Positions 1 through 6,011 of a DNA stretch of 8,248 nucleotides are shown piece by piece; position 1 is the first letter of the stretch, and the number at the start of each line of letters is the position of its first letter. The DNA comes from Chloroflexota bacterium. Lineage in GTDB: Bacteria > Chloroflexota > Dehalococcoidia > Lucifugimonadales > Lucifugimonadaceae. The stretch lies in NCBI GenBank assembly GCA_009837685.1, contig VXTA01000259.1:1-8248 (forward strand), written 5' to 3'. Position numbers and translations under genes: made by a program. The notes under the pieces are model-generated. The model did no database searches. It saw only the letters and a list, made by a program, of their open reading frames with translations, and had not been told where the DNA came from.

Positions 1-426
1 GTCGGTGATATGTGGGACAAGCGGTTGCTGGTTCCGTTTCTGGCTCTGATGCAGGGGCTGTCGTTGATCGTGTTGGCGGTTGCGGAGTCGTTTTTGATGG
101 CGGCGGTGTTTGCGGTTGTCTGGGGGATCGGGTTCGGTGCCCGTACTCCGATCTTGCTGGCGATGCGTGGGGAGTATTTCGGCAGGCAACACTTCGCGAC
201 GATATTCGCGCTGTCCAGTTTTCCGATGTCGATCGGGATGATGCTGACGCCGGTGATCGTGGGATGGTCACACGATGTTTGGAAGACGTACGACTGGTCG
301 TTGTACGTGATGGCGGGGTTTTGCGTAGCGGCTAGCGTTACGGTGTTGTTTGCGACGCGGCCGATGGCACCTGAGGTTAGGCGGCGGTTGGAGACGCGGA
401 GGAGTTTGAACCGCGGATTAGGCTGA
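1..426 (+). CDS. MFS transporter, C-terminal part (5' end outside window)
   Basis: This is the C-terminal part of a Major Facilitator Superfamily permease, an inner-membrane secondary transporter. The frame is open from base 1 (V-G-D before the first Met at 10), so the true start lies upstream and about 141 residues are visible. The visible part opens with GDMWDKR, matching the cytoplasmic loop motif (G-x3-D-[RK]-R type) between helices 8 and 9. Four hydrophobic segments follow at roughly visible residues 10-30, 31-52, 66-87 and 99-119, fitting helices 9-12. The stretch RGEYFGRQHFATIFAL resembles the 10-11 loop of monocarboxylate/oxalate-formate-like MFS proteins, but the substrate cannot be named. 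The tail is short, basic and Arg-rich. Its last codons (from about 407) lie inside a repeat that recurs at 8094-8133, so the extreme C-terminus may be repeat-derived. It converges on the lipoprotein gene at 562. The family call is firm; the subfamily is uncertain. Confidence 0.88.
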   Translation, partial: VGDMWDKRLLVPFLALMQGLSLIVLAVAESFLMAAVFAVVWGIGFGARTPILLAMRGEYFGRQHFATIFALSSFPMSIGMMLTPVIVGWSHDVWKTYDWSLYVMAGFCVAASVTVLFATRPMAPEVRRRLETRRSLNRGLG

Positions 427-446
427 TTGGAATGATGGGCTGTGAT
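407..446. repeat. 40-bp dispersed repeat, copy 1 (partner at 8094-8133)
   Basis: By hand alignment, this 40-base block matches 8094-8133 at 32 of 40 positions without gaps. Both begin tgaaccgc, and both end with the identical 14-mer tgatgggctgtgat (433-446 and 8120-8133). Most mismatches fall in one central run of five. The left half overlaps the last codons and stop of the MFS gene. It has no coding sense shared between the two places, so it is a dispersed non-coding element. Confidence 0.7.
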
Positions 447-471
447 GTTGTTAGCCCTACCACGTCCCCGG

Positions 472-528
472 GCATACCCCGCTCACTCGCTACGCTCGTG
501 CGCGCCCCTTTCGTTTCACGAAAGGGGC
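472..528. repeat. Repeat module with perfect 11-bp hairpin in a convergent gap
   Basis: The arms gcccctttcgt (504-514) and acgaaaggggc (518-528) are exact reverse complements around a ttc loop. Just left are gcatacc (472-478) and ctcgctacgctcg (486-498). These flanks recur at 3671-3677 and 8242-8248 (gcatacc) and, with one mismatch, at 4949-4961. The hairpin lies between the stops of two convergent genes (426 and 562), so it could limit read-through both ways. There is no T-run on either side, so it is not a classical intrinsic terminator. I read it as a REP/MITE-like element. Confidence 0.75.
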
Positions 529-561
529 AAGGCTGTCTAACGAACTGGAAAAGCGGGTTGG

Positions 562-1953
562 CTAGGGGGTGGGTGTTGCTCTGACGAACCATCGGTTGCC
601 ACGATCATCAAACGTTGCGTGAGAGATGTTGTTAACGAGGGTGTCGACCGTCGCTGCATACGTGGTTCCGGAATTCAGACCCAAGATGGTGTAGCTAGTC
701 GCGCTAGCGGGCAGAGTCATTGATGAAACTCCTTCGCTATTTGGTGGGCTCCATCTGACGATCTGTCCGGTTATGGTTGATGTGCTCGATCCTTTTGCCG
801 GAGTCCAGGAGATAACGATTTGTCCCGTTTCGCTGCCGGGTTGGGCATCGAGTCGAGTGGCGCGCTTTTCCAAGGCGTGCGCAGGTACTGGTGTGGCTGG
901 TGGCTTTGTCGGGGTTATTGTGGGGGTTTTGGTAGGGGTCTCGGTTGGTGTGACGGTGGGTGTCCTGGTGGGGGTGCCGGTAGAGGTGGGCGTGATAGTT
1001 GGGGTCGGCGTGGTGATCGGTGTTGGCGTTGGAGGGTCGCCTCCGGATGTGATTGTTTGCCACCATTGATCGCCGGTGTCGGGATCGAGAGCGTTGTAGC
1101 GTCCGGCTGATGTCACGGCAGCGATCGTCAGATCGTAGTCGGTTCCCGGTTGCAGACGAGATATTGTGTACGAATCTTCGGTTGCAGGGAGGGTTTTGAC
1201 GGCGAGTTCGTCAGCCCTTCCAGCGATTCTCCATCGCACGGTTTGGTTGATCACCGAGATGTCCAAATCGACATCTCCTGTGGGCGGGATCCACGAGACG
1301 TGGATCTCACCATCGCCGCCGGTCGTTGCGGCGATATGGGTGGGACGATTCACATCGCCTGATGGCGTGGGGGTAGCGGTTGGAGTTGGTGATGGTGTCG
1401 GACTGAACGTGGCTGTAGGTTCAGATGTTGAGGCAACTGTCGGTGTTGCTGCGGGAGTTTCTGTGGGAGTTGGCGTCGGAGTTGGCGAAGGAGTCGGTGT
1501 ATCAGCAGGTGTTGCGGTAGGGATCAAAGTGGGCGTCGGTACCGGTGTCGGTGTCGCAGTTGGTGAAGGAGTGGGTGTATCGGTAGGTGTTGCGGTGGGA
1601 ACCAAAGTGGCGGTGGGCGTGAGTGTTGAAGTCGGTGAAGGGGTCGCGGTGTCGGTAGGTGTCGCAGTTGGTGAAAGAGTCGCGGTATTTGTCGGTGTCG
1701 CGGTAGGTGAATGCGTAGGCGTGAACGTCGGTTCGGGCTCAGGAGTGTCGGTTGGTGCGAAGGTCGGAGAGGGGGTGAGTGTGGGAGTGTAGGTAGGTCT
1801 CGGAGGTCTGACTAGAACCGTGGGCGTGGCTGTGAATGTCGACTTGACAGTCGTCGCGTCGGTTTGAGCATCGTCAGTGCAGGCGGCTATCACTGCTACG
1901 GGGAGTATGGCGAGGACGACCACCGCTGGCGACCATTTGAAAACCGGAAACAT
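562..1953 (-). CDS. Lipoprotein with TP-rich linkers and two fibronectin type III-like domains
   Basis: This is a 463-residue predicted exported lipoprotein of unknown function. Residues 1-24 form a signal peptide (hydrophobic from about 9) ending in the lipobox I22-A23-A24-C25, so Cys25 should be lipidated and anchor the protein outside the membrane. Residues 41-198 are a long Thr/Pro linker with three imperfect copies of a 24-26-residue unit starting at L93, L117 and L143. Residues 203-303 look like an FN3 domain (IHVSWIPP, then TVRWRI, then [20 protein letters not shown]). A second TP linker covers about 307-357, and a second FN3-like domain 364-460 (IVISWTPA, then QIVRWSPP, then [17 protein letters not shown]). 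No catalytic motif is seen. Such linkers are typical O-glycosylation targets and spacers in surface proteins. A role in adhesion or carbohydrate/protein binding is inference. The start is the ATG at 1953; no clear Shine-Dalgarno is seen, and a palindrome fills that position. Confidence 0.85.
   Translation of the reverse strand: MFPVFKWSPAVVVLAILPVAVIAACTDDAQTDATTVKSTFTATPTVLVRPPRPTYTPTLTPSPTFAPTDTPEPEPTFTPTHSPTATPTNTATLSPTATPTDTATPSPTSTLTPTATLVPTATPTDTPTPSPTATPTPVPTPTLIPTATPADTPTPSPTPTPTPTETPAATPTVASTSEPTATFSPTPSPTPTATPTPSGDVNRPTHIAATTGGDGEIHVSWIPPTGDVDLDISVINQTVRWRIAGRADELAVKTLPATEDSYTISRLQPGTDYDLTIAAVTSAGRYNALDPDTGDQWWQTITSGGDPPTPTPITTPTPTITPTSTGTPTRTPTVTPTETPTKTPTITPTKPPATPVPAHALEKRATRLDAQPGSETGQIVISWTPAKGSSTSTITGQIVRWSPPNSEGVSSMTLPASATSYTILGLNSGTTYAATVDTLVNNISHATFDDRGNRWFVRATPTP
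1360..1833 (-). repeat. TP-rich low-complexity coding repeat (linker 1)
   Basis: These bases encode residues 41-198 of the lipoprotein, almost only Thr, Pro, Ala and Ser. A longer unit is visible inside the TP dipeptides: [30 protein letters not shown] and [15 protein letters not shown] begin at residues 93, 117 and 143. At DNA level they start near 1677, 1605 and 1527, so the period is 72 then 78 bases. This points to growth by slippage or unequal recombination. A shorter similar linker lies at 883-1035. Confidence 0.8.
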
Positions 1954-1955
1954 CG

Positions 1956-1970
1956 CTCATAGTCTATGAG
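1956..1970. promoter_or_regulatory. 15-bp palindrome abutting the lipoprotein start codon
   Basis: The + strand reads ctcatag-t-ctatgag, a perfect 7-bp inverted repeat around one central base. It ends two bases before the start codon of the lipoprotein gene, exactly where a ribosome binding site is expected. It could be an operator half-site pair or an mRNA element that affects initiation, although a one-base loop cannot form as a real RNA hairpin without opening inner pairs. A binding protein cannot be named. Confidence 0.4.
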
Positions 1971-2052
1971 ACCGCCGGGGTAGATGGGACTGAACTGCGG
2001 ATCCCGGTTTGAGCAACTTGGTGATGTGCGTTGCTCTCCCTTGCCGCCCTGT

Positions 2053-2091
2053 TCACCCTCACCCTAACCCTCTCCCATCAAGGGAGAGGGG
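2053..2091. repeat. REP-like hairpin, ccctctccc type, copy 1
   Basis: ccctctccc (2068-2076) pairs perfectly with gggagaggg (2082-2090) around the loop atcaa, preceded by tcaccctcaccctaa. The same block occurs at 3741-3779 with loop atcga, and in shorter form at 8150-8172. It sits 8 bases beyond the sulfatase stop and has no T-run on the − strand side. It is therefore better read as an intergenic repeat than as an intrinsic terminator, though it may stabilise or end the transcript. Confidence 0.8.
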
Positions 2092-2098
2092 ACATTCA

Positions 2099-3619
2099 TT
2101 AGCGCATCCCGGCTACGTAGCCTACGCCGGGGTAGATGTCGGGGAGGGCTAGGCGGTCGTTGTTGCGGTCTTGCCAGGCTCGGATGCGGCGGGCTAGGTC
2201 TAGGGCGATTTCGCCGTGTTGCTCGTCGTAGAAGAGGTTGATGGTCTCGTAGGGGTCGTCGTTGAGGTTGTAGAGTTCGCAGAAGTCGCCGACTGCGAGG
2301 TTGAGTTTCCAGCCGTCGGAGGTGATGATGACGCGGTGGGGGATGTCGCGTTGGAGTTCGAGGGGAGACATGGGCAACGTGAGTCCGTCAAGGCCGCGTC
2401 CGTGCCAGGCGATGATTACGTCATTGTCGTCGAGGGTAGAGTTTCCGGCGATGACATCGGCTTTGGATTCGCCTTGGAGCATGTCGGGGATTTCGAAGCC
2501 CATGAGGTCTAGGAGAGTGGGGACGGTGTCGATGTGGGAGTACCGTCCGGGGATGCGGCGTCCTTCGAGCCAGGGGACGCGGATGAGCATGGGGACGCGG
2601 ACGGTGTCCTCGTACATGACCATCTTGTGGAGGATGTAGTGGTCGCCGAGCTGGTCGCCGTGTTCGCTGGTGAAGACGACGATGGTGTTTTCAGCGAGCC
2701 CTAGTTCGTCGAGTTTGTTGAGTATTTTCTCGATGGCGCGGTCTAGGAGGGTTACTAGTCCAGCGTATCGGGCTTGGATCTGCCGGAGATCGGATTCTTC
2801 TTCCCCGGGTTTTGAGATTGCTTCGCCACGGAGCTCTCTGGCGGCGGTGGGAGCGGCCCTGTCCTCGCCGGTTTTGTAGAGCTGCGCCATGAGTTGGTGC
2901 ATGAGGGAAGCGGTATCCGCCGGGTCTTCCATAAAGATGGGCGATTGCGGAATGGATTCGGGATCGTAGTAGTCGTTGAGGGGGCCGGTGTAAGGGAAGT
3001 GTGGTTCGAGGAAGTTGACGTAGAGGGCGAAGGGGTTGTCTTGGTTTCGTTCGAGGAATTTGCTGACTTCGCGGCCTAGGTATGAGGCCTTGGTGTGCTC
3101 TTCGGGAAGGTCATGCGCAAATGGACGGCTGAAGACGCGTAGTCCGCCGACTTCGGCGTTGGGTTCGTAGCCTTGCGAGATGAGGTAGTGGTGGTACGGA
3201 CTGAACTCGTTTTCGATGTCTGGATTGTCGCTCCAGACGCGGTACAAGTCTTCGATGGGATGCCACTCGTCGAAGCCACGGCGTTTGCCGATCTCGTCGC
3301 CGAGGTGCCACTTGCCGAAGTAGGCTTTGTGATAGTCGTCGGGGATGTGATCGACGATGGTGTCGACCTCATCTGGCAGCGGGACGTTGTTCTTGTAGGC
3401 ACCATTGGTGTGGGGCCAGGTGCCGGTCATGATGGTTGAGCGTGACGGCGTGCAGATGGGGGATGAGACGTAGCAGTTTTCGATGACGGAGCCTGTATCG
3501 GCGAGGCGGTTCATGCCGGGCGTCTCGATCCAGTCATTGCCGTAAGCGGCCATGGTATCGGCGCGTTGCTGGTCGGAGAAGATGAACAGGAGGTTGGGTT
3601 TGGAGGGACGGTTTGACAT
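2099..3619 (-). CDS. Cys-type sulfatase (alkaline phosphatase superfamily), probably cytoplasmic
   Basis: A 506-residue type I sulfatase, which hydrolyses sulfate esters using a formylglycine made from an active-site cysteine. N-terminal IFSDQQRADT supplies the metal ligand D16 (with Q17). Sulfatase signature 1 is at 54-66, with C56-T-P-S-R60 as the C-x-P-S-R maturation motif. GKWHLG at 102-107 gives K103 and H105, EPHFPY gives H207, and SEHGD at 318-322 is the second metal site. K332 precedes the RVPMLIRVP stretch. The second metal site has Glu319 where the family usually has Asp. There is no signal peptide, so it should act in the cytoplasm, unlike most polysaccharide sulfatases. Length is normal. 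Its shape is near choline sulfatases and phosphonate monoester hydrolases, but the substrate is not determinable. Maturation requires a formylglycine-generating enzyme, not in this window. It follows the ABC transporter operon on the same strand after a 231-bp repeat-filled gap, so it may be transcribed separately. The start is the ATG at 3619; the Shine-Dalgarno is weak. Confidence 0.93.
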   Translation of the reverse strand: MSNRPSKPNLLFIFSDQQRADTMAAYGNDWIETPGMNRLADTGSVIENCYVSSPICTPSRSTIMTGTWPHTNGAYKNNVPLPDEVDTIVDHIPDDYHKAYFGKWHLGDEIGKRRGFDEWHPIEDLYRVWSDNPDIENEFSPYHHYLISQGYEPNAEVGGLRVFSRPFAHDLPEEHTKASYLGREVSKFLERNQDNPFALYVNFLEPHFPYTGPLNDYYDPESIPQSPIFMEDPADTASLMHQLMAQLYKTGEDRAAPTAARELRGEAISKPGEEESDLRQIQARYAGLVTLLDRAIEKILNKLDELGLAENTIVVFTSEHGDQLGDHYILHKMVMYEDTVRVPMLIRVPWLEGRRIPGRYSHIDTVPTLLDLMGFEIPDMLQGESKADVIAGNSTLDDNDVIIAWHGRGLDGLTLPMSPLELQRDIPHRVIITSDGWKLNLAVGDFCELYNLNDDPYETINLFYDEQHGEIALDLARRIRAWQDRNNDRLALPDIYPGVGYVAGMR

Positions 3620-3669
3620 GCGGGGCTCGCGGTTGAATTGAGGTTGGTTACTTAGGAATTATGCACCTT

Positions 3670-3724
3670 GGCATACCCTCTCGCGCCCCTTTTGTCCTTC
3701 GGACATTTCCCCTGCTAGCGGGGG
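3670..3724. repeat. Repeat module: gcatacc + GTCC hairpin + gctagc palindrome
   Basis: The module begins ggcataccc (3670-3678), as at 471-479, then runs into cgccccttttgtcc. A short hairpin follows: tgtcc (3693-3697), loop ttc, ggaca (3701-3705). Next comes cccctgctagcgggg (3709-3724 region), a near-palindrome with one wobble pair. The GTCC hairpin and its cccc flanks recur at 8185-8212 with loop tta. Compared with the copy at 471-528, about 16 bases containing ctcgctacgctcg are missing. Confidence 0.7.
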
Positions 3725-3740
3725 CAGCCCTGCTTCGCTG

Positions 3741-3779
3741 TCACCCTCACCCTAGCCCTCTCCCATCGAGGGAGAGGGG
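3741..3779. repeat. REP-like hairpin, ccctctccc type, copy 2
   Basis: Arms ccctctccc (3756-3764) and gggagaggg (3770-3778) pair perfectly around atcga. The lead-in tcaccctcaccctag matches the copy at 2053-2067 except at the last base, and the orientation is the same. It lies downstream of the ABC ATPase gene (stop at 3851) and upstream of the sulfatase. Confidence 0.8.
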
Positions 3780-3800
3780 ATACCCAGGCCCTGCCCCTCT

Positions 3801-3849
3801 GGATTCCGGCTTTCGCCGGAATGACGTGGCTGGCGGGAATGACGTGGCT
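3801..3849. repeat. attccggc hairpin with 14-bp tandem repeat
   Basis: attccggc (3803-3810) and gccggaat (3815-3822) form a perfect 8-bp stem with a tttc loop; this type of hairpin is a common dispersed intergenic repeat in many bacteria. Its right arm runs into ggaatgacgtggct (3818-3831), which is repeated exactly at 3836-3849 (period 18). The second copy ends one base before the ATPase stop codon (3851). There is no T-run, so intrinsic termination is unlikely though possible. Confidence 0.75.
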
Positions 3850-3850
3850 T

Positions 3851-4888
3851 TTAGGCGAAAACGGAGCGCAGGTCGGGGGCTAGGTGGACTGGGGAGTCGG
3901 CGTAGCGGTAGCAGCGGGTGATGCGGTTTTGGGCGGTGCGATAGAGGGGTGGGTCGGCGTTGGTGCATTCGTCCATGCGGAGGGGACAGCGGTCGTAGAA
4001 GTTGCAGCCGGTGAGGGGGATTTCGTCTTCGGCGCGGGCTTCCTGTTCCCTGCCCCACTGGGTCTCCGGGTCGGGTTGTGGGATGGAGGAGACGAGTAGC
4101 TGAGTGTAGGGGTGTGTCGGGTCGTTAATGACGGATTCGACGCTTCCGGCTTCGGCGACCCGGCCTTTGTAGAGGACGATGATGTTTTCAGCGATCTGGA
4201 ACGCGGTAGTGAGGTCGTGGGTGATGTAGAGGATCGAGATTCCGAGGTCTCGGTTCATTGCGCGCAGAGTTTCGAGGATGGTGGCTCGGAGGGATGCGTC
4301 AACCATGGAGACGGGTTCGTCAGCGACGATGATCTTGGGTTTGAGCATGACGGCGCGGGCAACCATGACTCGCTGTCGTTGGCCGCCGCTGAGCTGGTGC
4401 GGGTGTCGTCCGAGGGTTTCTTCGGGACGGAGTCCGACGGTTCGCAGAGCTTCTTCGACGATGCCGTCGGCCTCGGATTTCGATGACGCCAGGTTGTAGC
4501 GTCGGATCGGCGTTCTTAGGACGTGATCGACTTTGTAGAACGGGTTGTAGGACTCGAAGGGGTCTTGGAAGATAACTTGGACTTCACGTCGGAATTCGGC
4601 GTGTTGGGCGCGTGACATTTCGGCGACGTTGTTGCCTCGGTAGATGACTTCGCCGGATGTGGGTTCGACCAGTCCGAGGACGGTGCGGGCGAGGGTCGTC
4701 TTGCCGCTGCCGCTTTCGCCGGCGATTGCGGTGATGGTCGGCGGCGACTCTGGGACGCTGAAGGTAACCGTGTCTAGTGCGTGTGTGTAGTGCTTGCGGA
4801 AGGTTCCGGCGACGAATGTCTTGCTGACGTTGTCGGCTCGGAGCAGAAGTTCGGAGCCGTTGTTGGAGGCAATCGATTGCGCGGTCAC
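3851..4888 (-). CDS. Opp/Dpp-family ABC transporter ATPase, F-type subunit
   Basis: A 345-residue ATP-binding subunit of a peptide/nickel/oligosaccharide-type (Opp/Dpp) importer, acting on the cytoplasmic face with the D-type ATPase encoded just before it. Walker A is GESGSGKTT (57-65), the Q-loop is Q108 in IFQDPFESYNP, the signature is LSGGQRQR (166-173), Walker B is IIVADEP (186-192, with D190 and E191), and the switch histidine is H224 in YITHDL. The D-loop reads SMVDAS instead of the usual SALDVS. The C-terminal oligo_HPY extension (NDPTHPYTQLL, 255-265) leads to C295, C301, C308 and C326, spaced C-x5-C-x6-C-x17-C. The start is GTG at 4888, chosen because GAGGTG lies five bases upstream (4894-4899) and the N-terminus aligns sensibly with the family. 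It is the last gene of the operon, 121 bp after the D gene. It cannot be assigned to peptides rather than sugars or nickel from sequence. Confidence 0.93.
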   Translation of the reverse strand: MTAQSIASNNGSELLLRADNVSKTFVAGTFRKHYTHALDTVTFSVPESPPTITAIAGESGSGKTTLARTVLGLVEPTSGEVIYRGNNVAEMSRAQHAEFRREVQVIFQDPFESYNPFYKVDHVLRTPIRRYNLASSKSEADGIVEEALRTVGLRPEETLGRHPHQLSGGQRQRVMVARAVMLKPKIIVADEPVSMVDASLRATILETLRAMNRDLGISILYITHDLTTAFQIAENIIVLYKGRVAEAGSVESVINDPTHPYTQLLVSSIPQPDPETQWGREQEARAEDEIPLTGCNFYDRCPLRMDECTNADPPLYRTAQNRITRCYRYADSPVHLAPDLRSVFA

Positions 4889-4893
4889 AACTG

Positions 4894-4899
4894 CACCTC
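4894..4899 (-). promoter_or_regulatory. Ribosome binding site GAGGTG for the F-type ATPase
   Basis: On the − strand GAGGTG is followed by a five-base spacer and GTG at 4888. It decides the GTG start and suggests independent translation of this gene, unlike the coupled genes before it. Confidence 0.65.
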
Positions 4900-4930
4900 A
4901 ATTCCGCTGTAGGCATCGTAGGTGCGGAAC

Positions 4931-4993
4931 GGCGTGCCCCCCCTGCGCCTCGCTATGCTCGACGCGTCCCCCTTTTGCTGCGCAAAAAGGGGA
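4931..4993. repeat. Repeat module with 11-bp hairpin inside the transporter operon
   Basis: The arms cccccttttgc (4968-4978) and gcaaaaagggg (4982-4992) pair with a single C·A mismatch around tgc. On the left is ctcgctatgctcg (4949-4961), one base different from 486-498, and ggcgtgcccc (4931-4940) in the place of ggcatacccc at 471-480. It is thus a sister of the element at 472-528. The arm bases have changed, but pairing is kept. It lies between the D and F ATPase genes and could lower expression of the latter or mark an mRNA processing site. Confidence 0.7.
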
Positions 4994-5009
4994 GGATGCT
5001 GTCGTATGG

Positions 5010-6011
5010 TCATAGGATCACCTCTTTGCCGTCGGAATCATCGTAGAGGTGACAAGCTGCAAAGCGGTTGGGGTCGAGTTCGCGGGTTATCGGGATGTCT
5101 TGCGTGCAGATGTCCATCGCTTCGGGGCATCGGGTGTGGAAGACGCAGCCCGGTGGTGGGCGTAGGAGGGAAGGAGGGAGGCCTGGGATGCCTTCGAGTC
5201 GACGTTTGCTGCGAGTGTCGGGAAGGCTGGAGATTAGAAGTTGGGTGTATGGGTGACGCGGATTTTGGAAGATGTTGGCGACGGGGCCTATTTCGATGAT
5301 TTTGCCTCCGTACATGATTCCGATGCGGGATGCGAACTGCGCCATGAGGCCCATGTCGTGGCCGATCATGATGGCGGCGGCTCCGATCCGCTCTTGGACG
5401 TCTCGAAGGGTTTGGACGACTTGCTTTTGCACCACAACATCGAGCGCGCTAGTTGGTTCATCGGCGACGATGACTGACGGGTTCATTGAGATGGCAATGG
5501 CGATAGAGACGCGCTGTTTCATCCCGCCGCTGAGTTCGTGAGGAAAGCGTGACGCGACGTCGGGGTGTAGTCCTACGCTGGTCAGTAGTTCGGCTACGCG
5601 CCCGTTGAACTCGCCGACGCTCATGTTGACGTTGTGGTCTTTCAGGCCGTCGATGACTTGGTCGCGGATGCGCATGACTGGGTTGAGTGAGTTTAGGGCG
5701 CCTTGGGGGACCATGGCAATCTCGGAGAGTCGGCGCAAACGGATTTGCTCATCGTTGTCGTCGAGGAGGTTGGAGCCGTTGAGTATGATGCTTCCGCCTT
5801 CGATACGGGCGGGTTCTTTGTGTGCCATCATCAACGCGAGGGCGATGGTTGACTTGCCGGAACCCGACTCTCCTACTAGCCCCAGCCGTTCTCCCCGGTT
5901 GAGTTGAAATGAGACGCCATCGACGGCTTTGACCGGACCGCGGCGCGTGTGATAGTAGACCTTGAGGTCTTTGACGACCAATGGGGTCTGGACTGTTGTC
6001 TCGGTTGTCAT
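5010..6011 (-). CDS. Opp/Dpp-family ABC transporter ATPase, D-type subunit
   Basis: A 333-residue ATPase that pairs with the F-type subunit to power import through the two permeases. Walker A is GESGSGKST (47-55), the Q-loop is Q103 in MVPQGALNSLNP, the signature is LSGGMKQR (160-167), Walker B is VIVADEP (180-186, with D184 and E185), the D-loop is SALD (188-191), and the switch histidine is H218 in MIGHDMG. The Q-loop sequence PQ-x-A-L-N-S-L-N-P and the MKQR signature are typical of D-type rather than F-type subunits. The oligo_HPY tail (NPRHPYTQLL, 250-259) is followed by C289, C295, C302 and C320, with the same C-x5-C-x6-C-x17-C spacing as the F subunit. Related OppD proteins have been reported to hold an iron-sulfur cluster at such cysteines. 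The start ATG at 6011 overlaps the permease C stop by four bases (ATGA), a sign of translational coupling. Confidence 0.95.
   Translation of the reverse strand: MTTETTVQTPLVVKDLKVYYHTRRGPVKAVDGVSFQLNRGERLGLVGESGSGKSTIALALMMAHKEPARIEGGSIILNGSNLLDDNDEQIRLRRLSEIAMVPQGALNSLNPVMRIRDQVIDGLKDHNVNMSVGEFNGRVAELLTSVGLHPDVASRFPHELSGGMKQRVSIAIAISMNPSVIVADEPTSALDVVVQKQVVQTLRDVQERIGAAAIMIGHDMGLMAQFASRIGIMYGGKIIEIGPVANIFQNPRHPYTQLLISSLPDTRSKRRLEGIPGLPPSLLRPPPGCVFHTRCPEAMDICTQDIPITRELDPNRFAACHLYDDSDGKEVIL

Noticed and set aside
377..592. 71-codon − strand frame between the MFS and lipoprotein genes
   Set aside because: It spans the hairpin repeat and overlaps the 3' ends of both real genes, with no recognisable domain.
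1166..1792. 208-codon + strand frame rich in Val-Gly repeats
   Set aside because: It is the antisense shadow of the TP-rich linker. The − strand reading has a signal peptide, lipobox and FN3-like domains, so that strand is the coding one.
1360..1833. Possible CRISPR array or minisatellite because of regular repeats
   Set aside because: The repeats are in frame, degenerate and encode Thr-Pro. There are no unique spacers or conserved palindromic repeats.
2068..2090. Rho-independent terminator after the sulfatase
   Set aside because: The stem is strong but no T-run follows on the − strand, and the same block appears elsewhere in the same orientation, so it is listed as a repeat.
3803..3822. 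Intrinsic terminator of the transporter operon
   Set aside because: The 8-bp GC-rich stem has no T-run on the − strand side and belongs to a common dispersed hairpin type; termination cannot be claimed.
3661..3921. 86-codon open frame on the + strand
   Set aside because: It runs through the repeat island and then antisense into the F-type ATPase; its SGFRRNDV-like string comes from the attccggc hairpin. It is not a gene.
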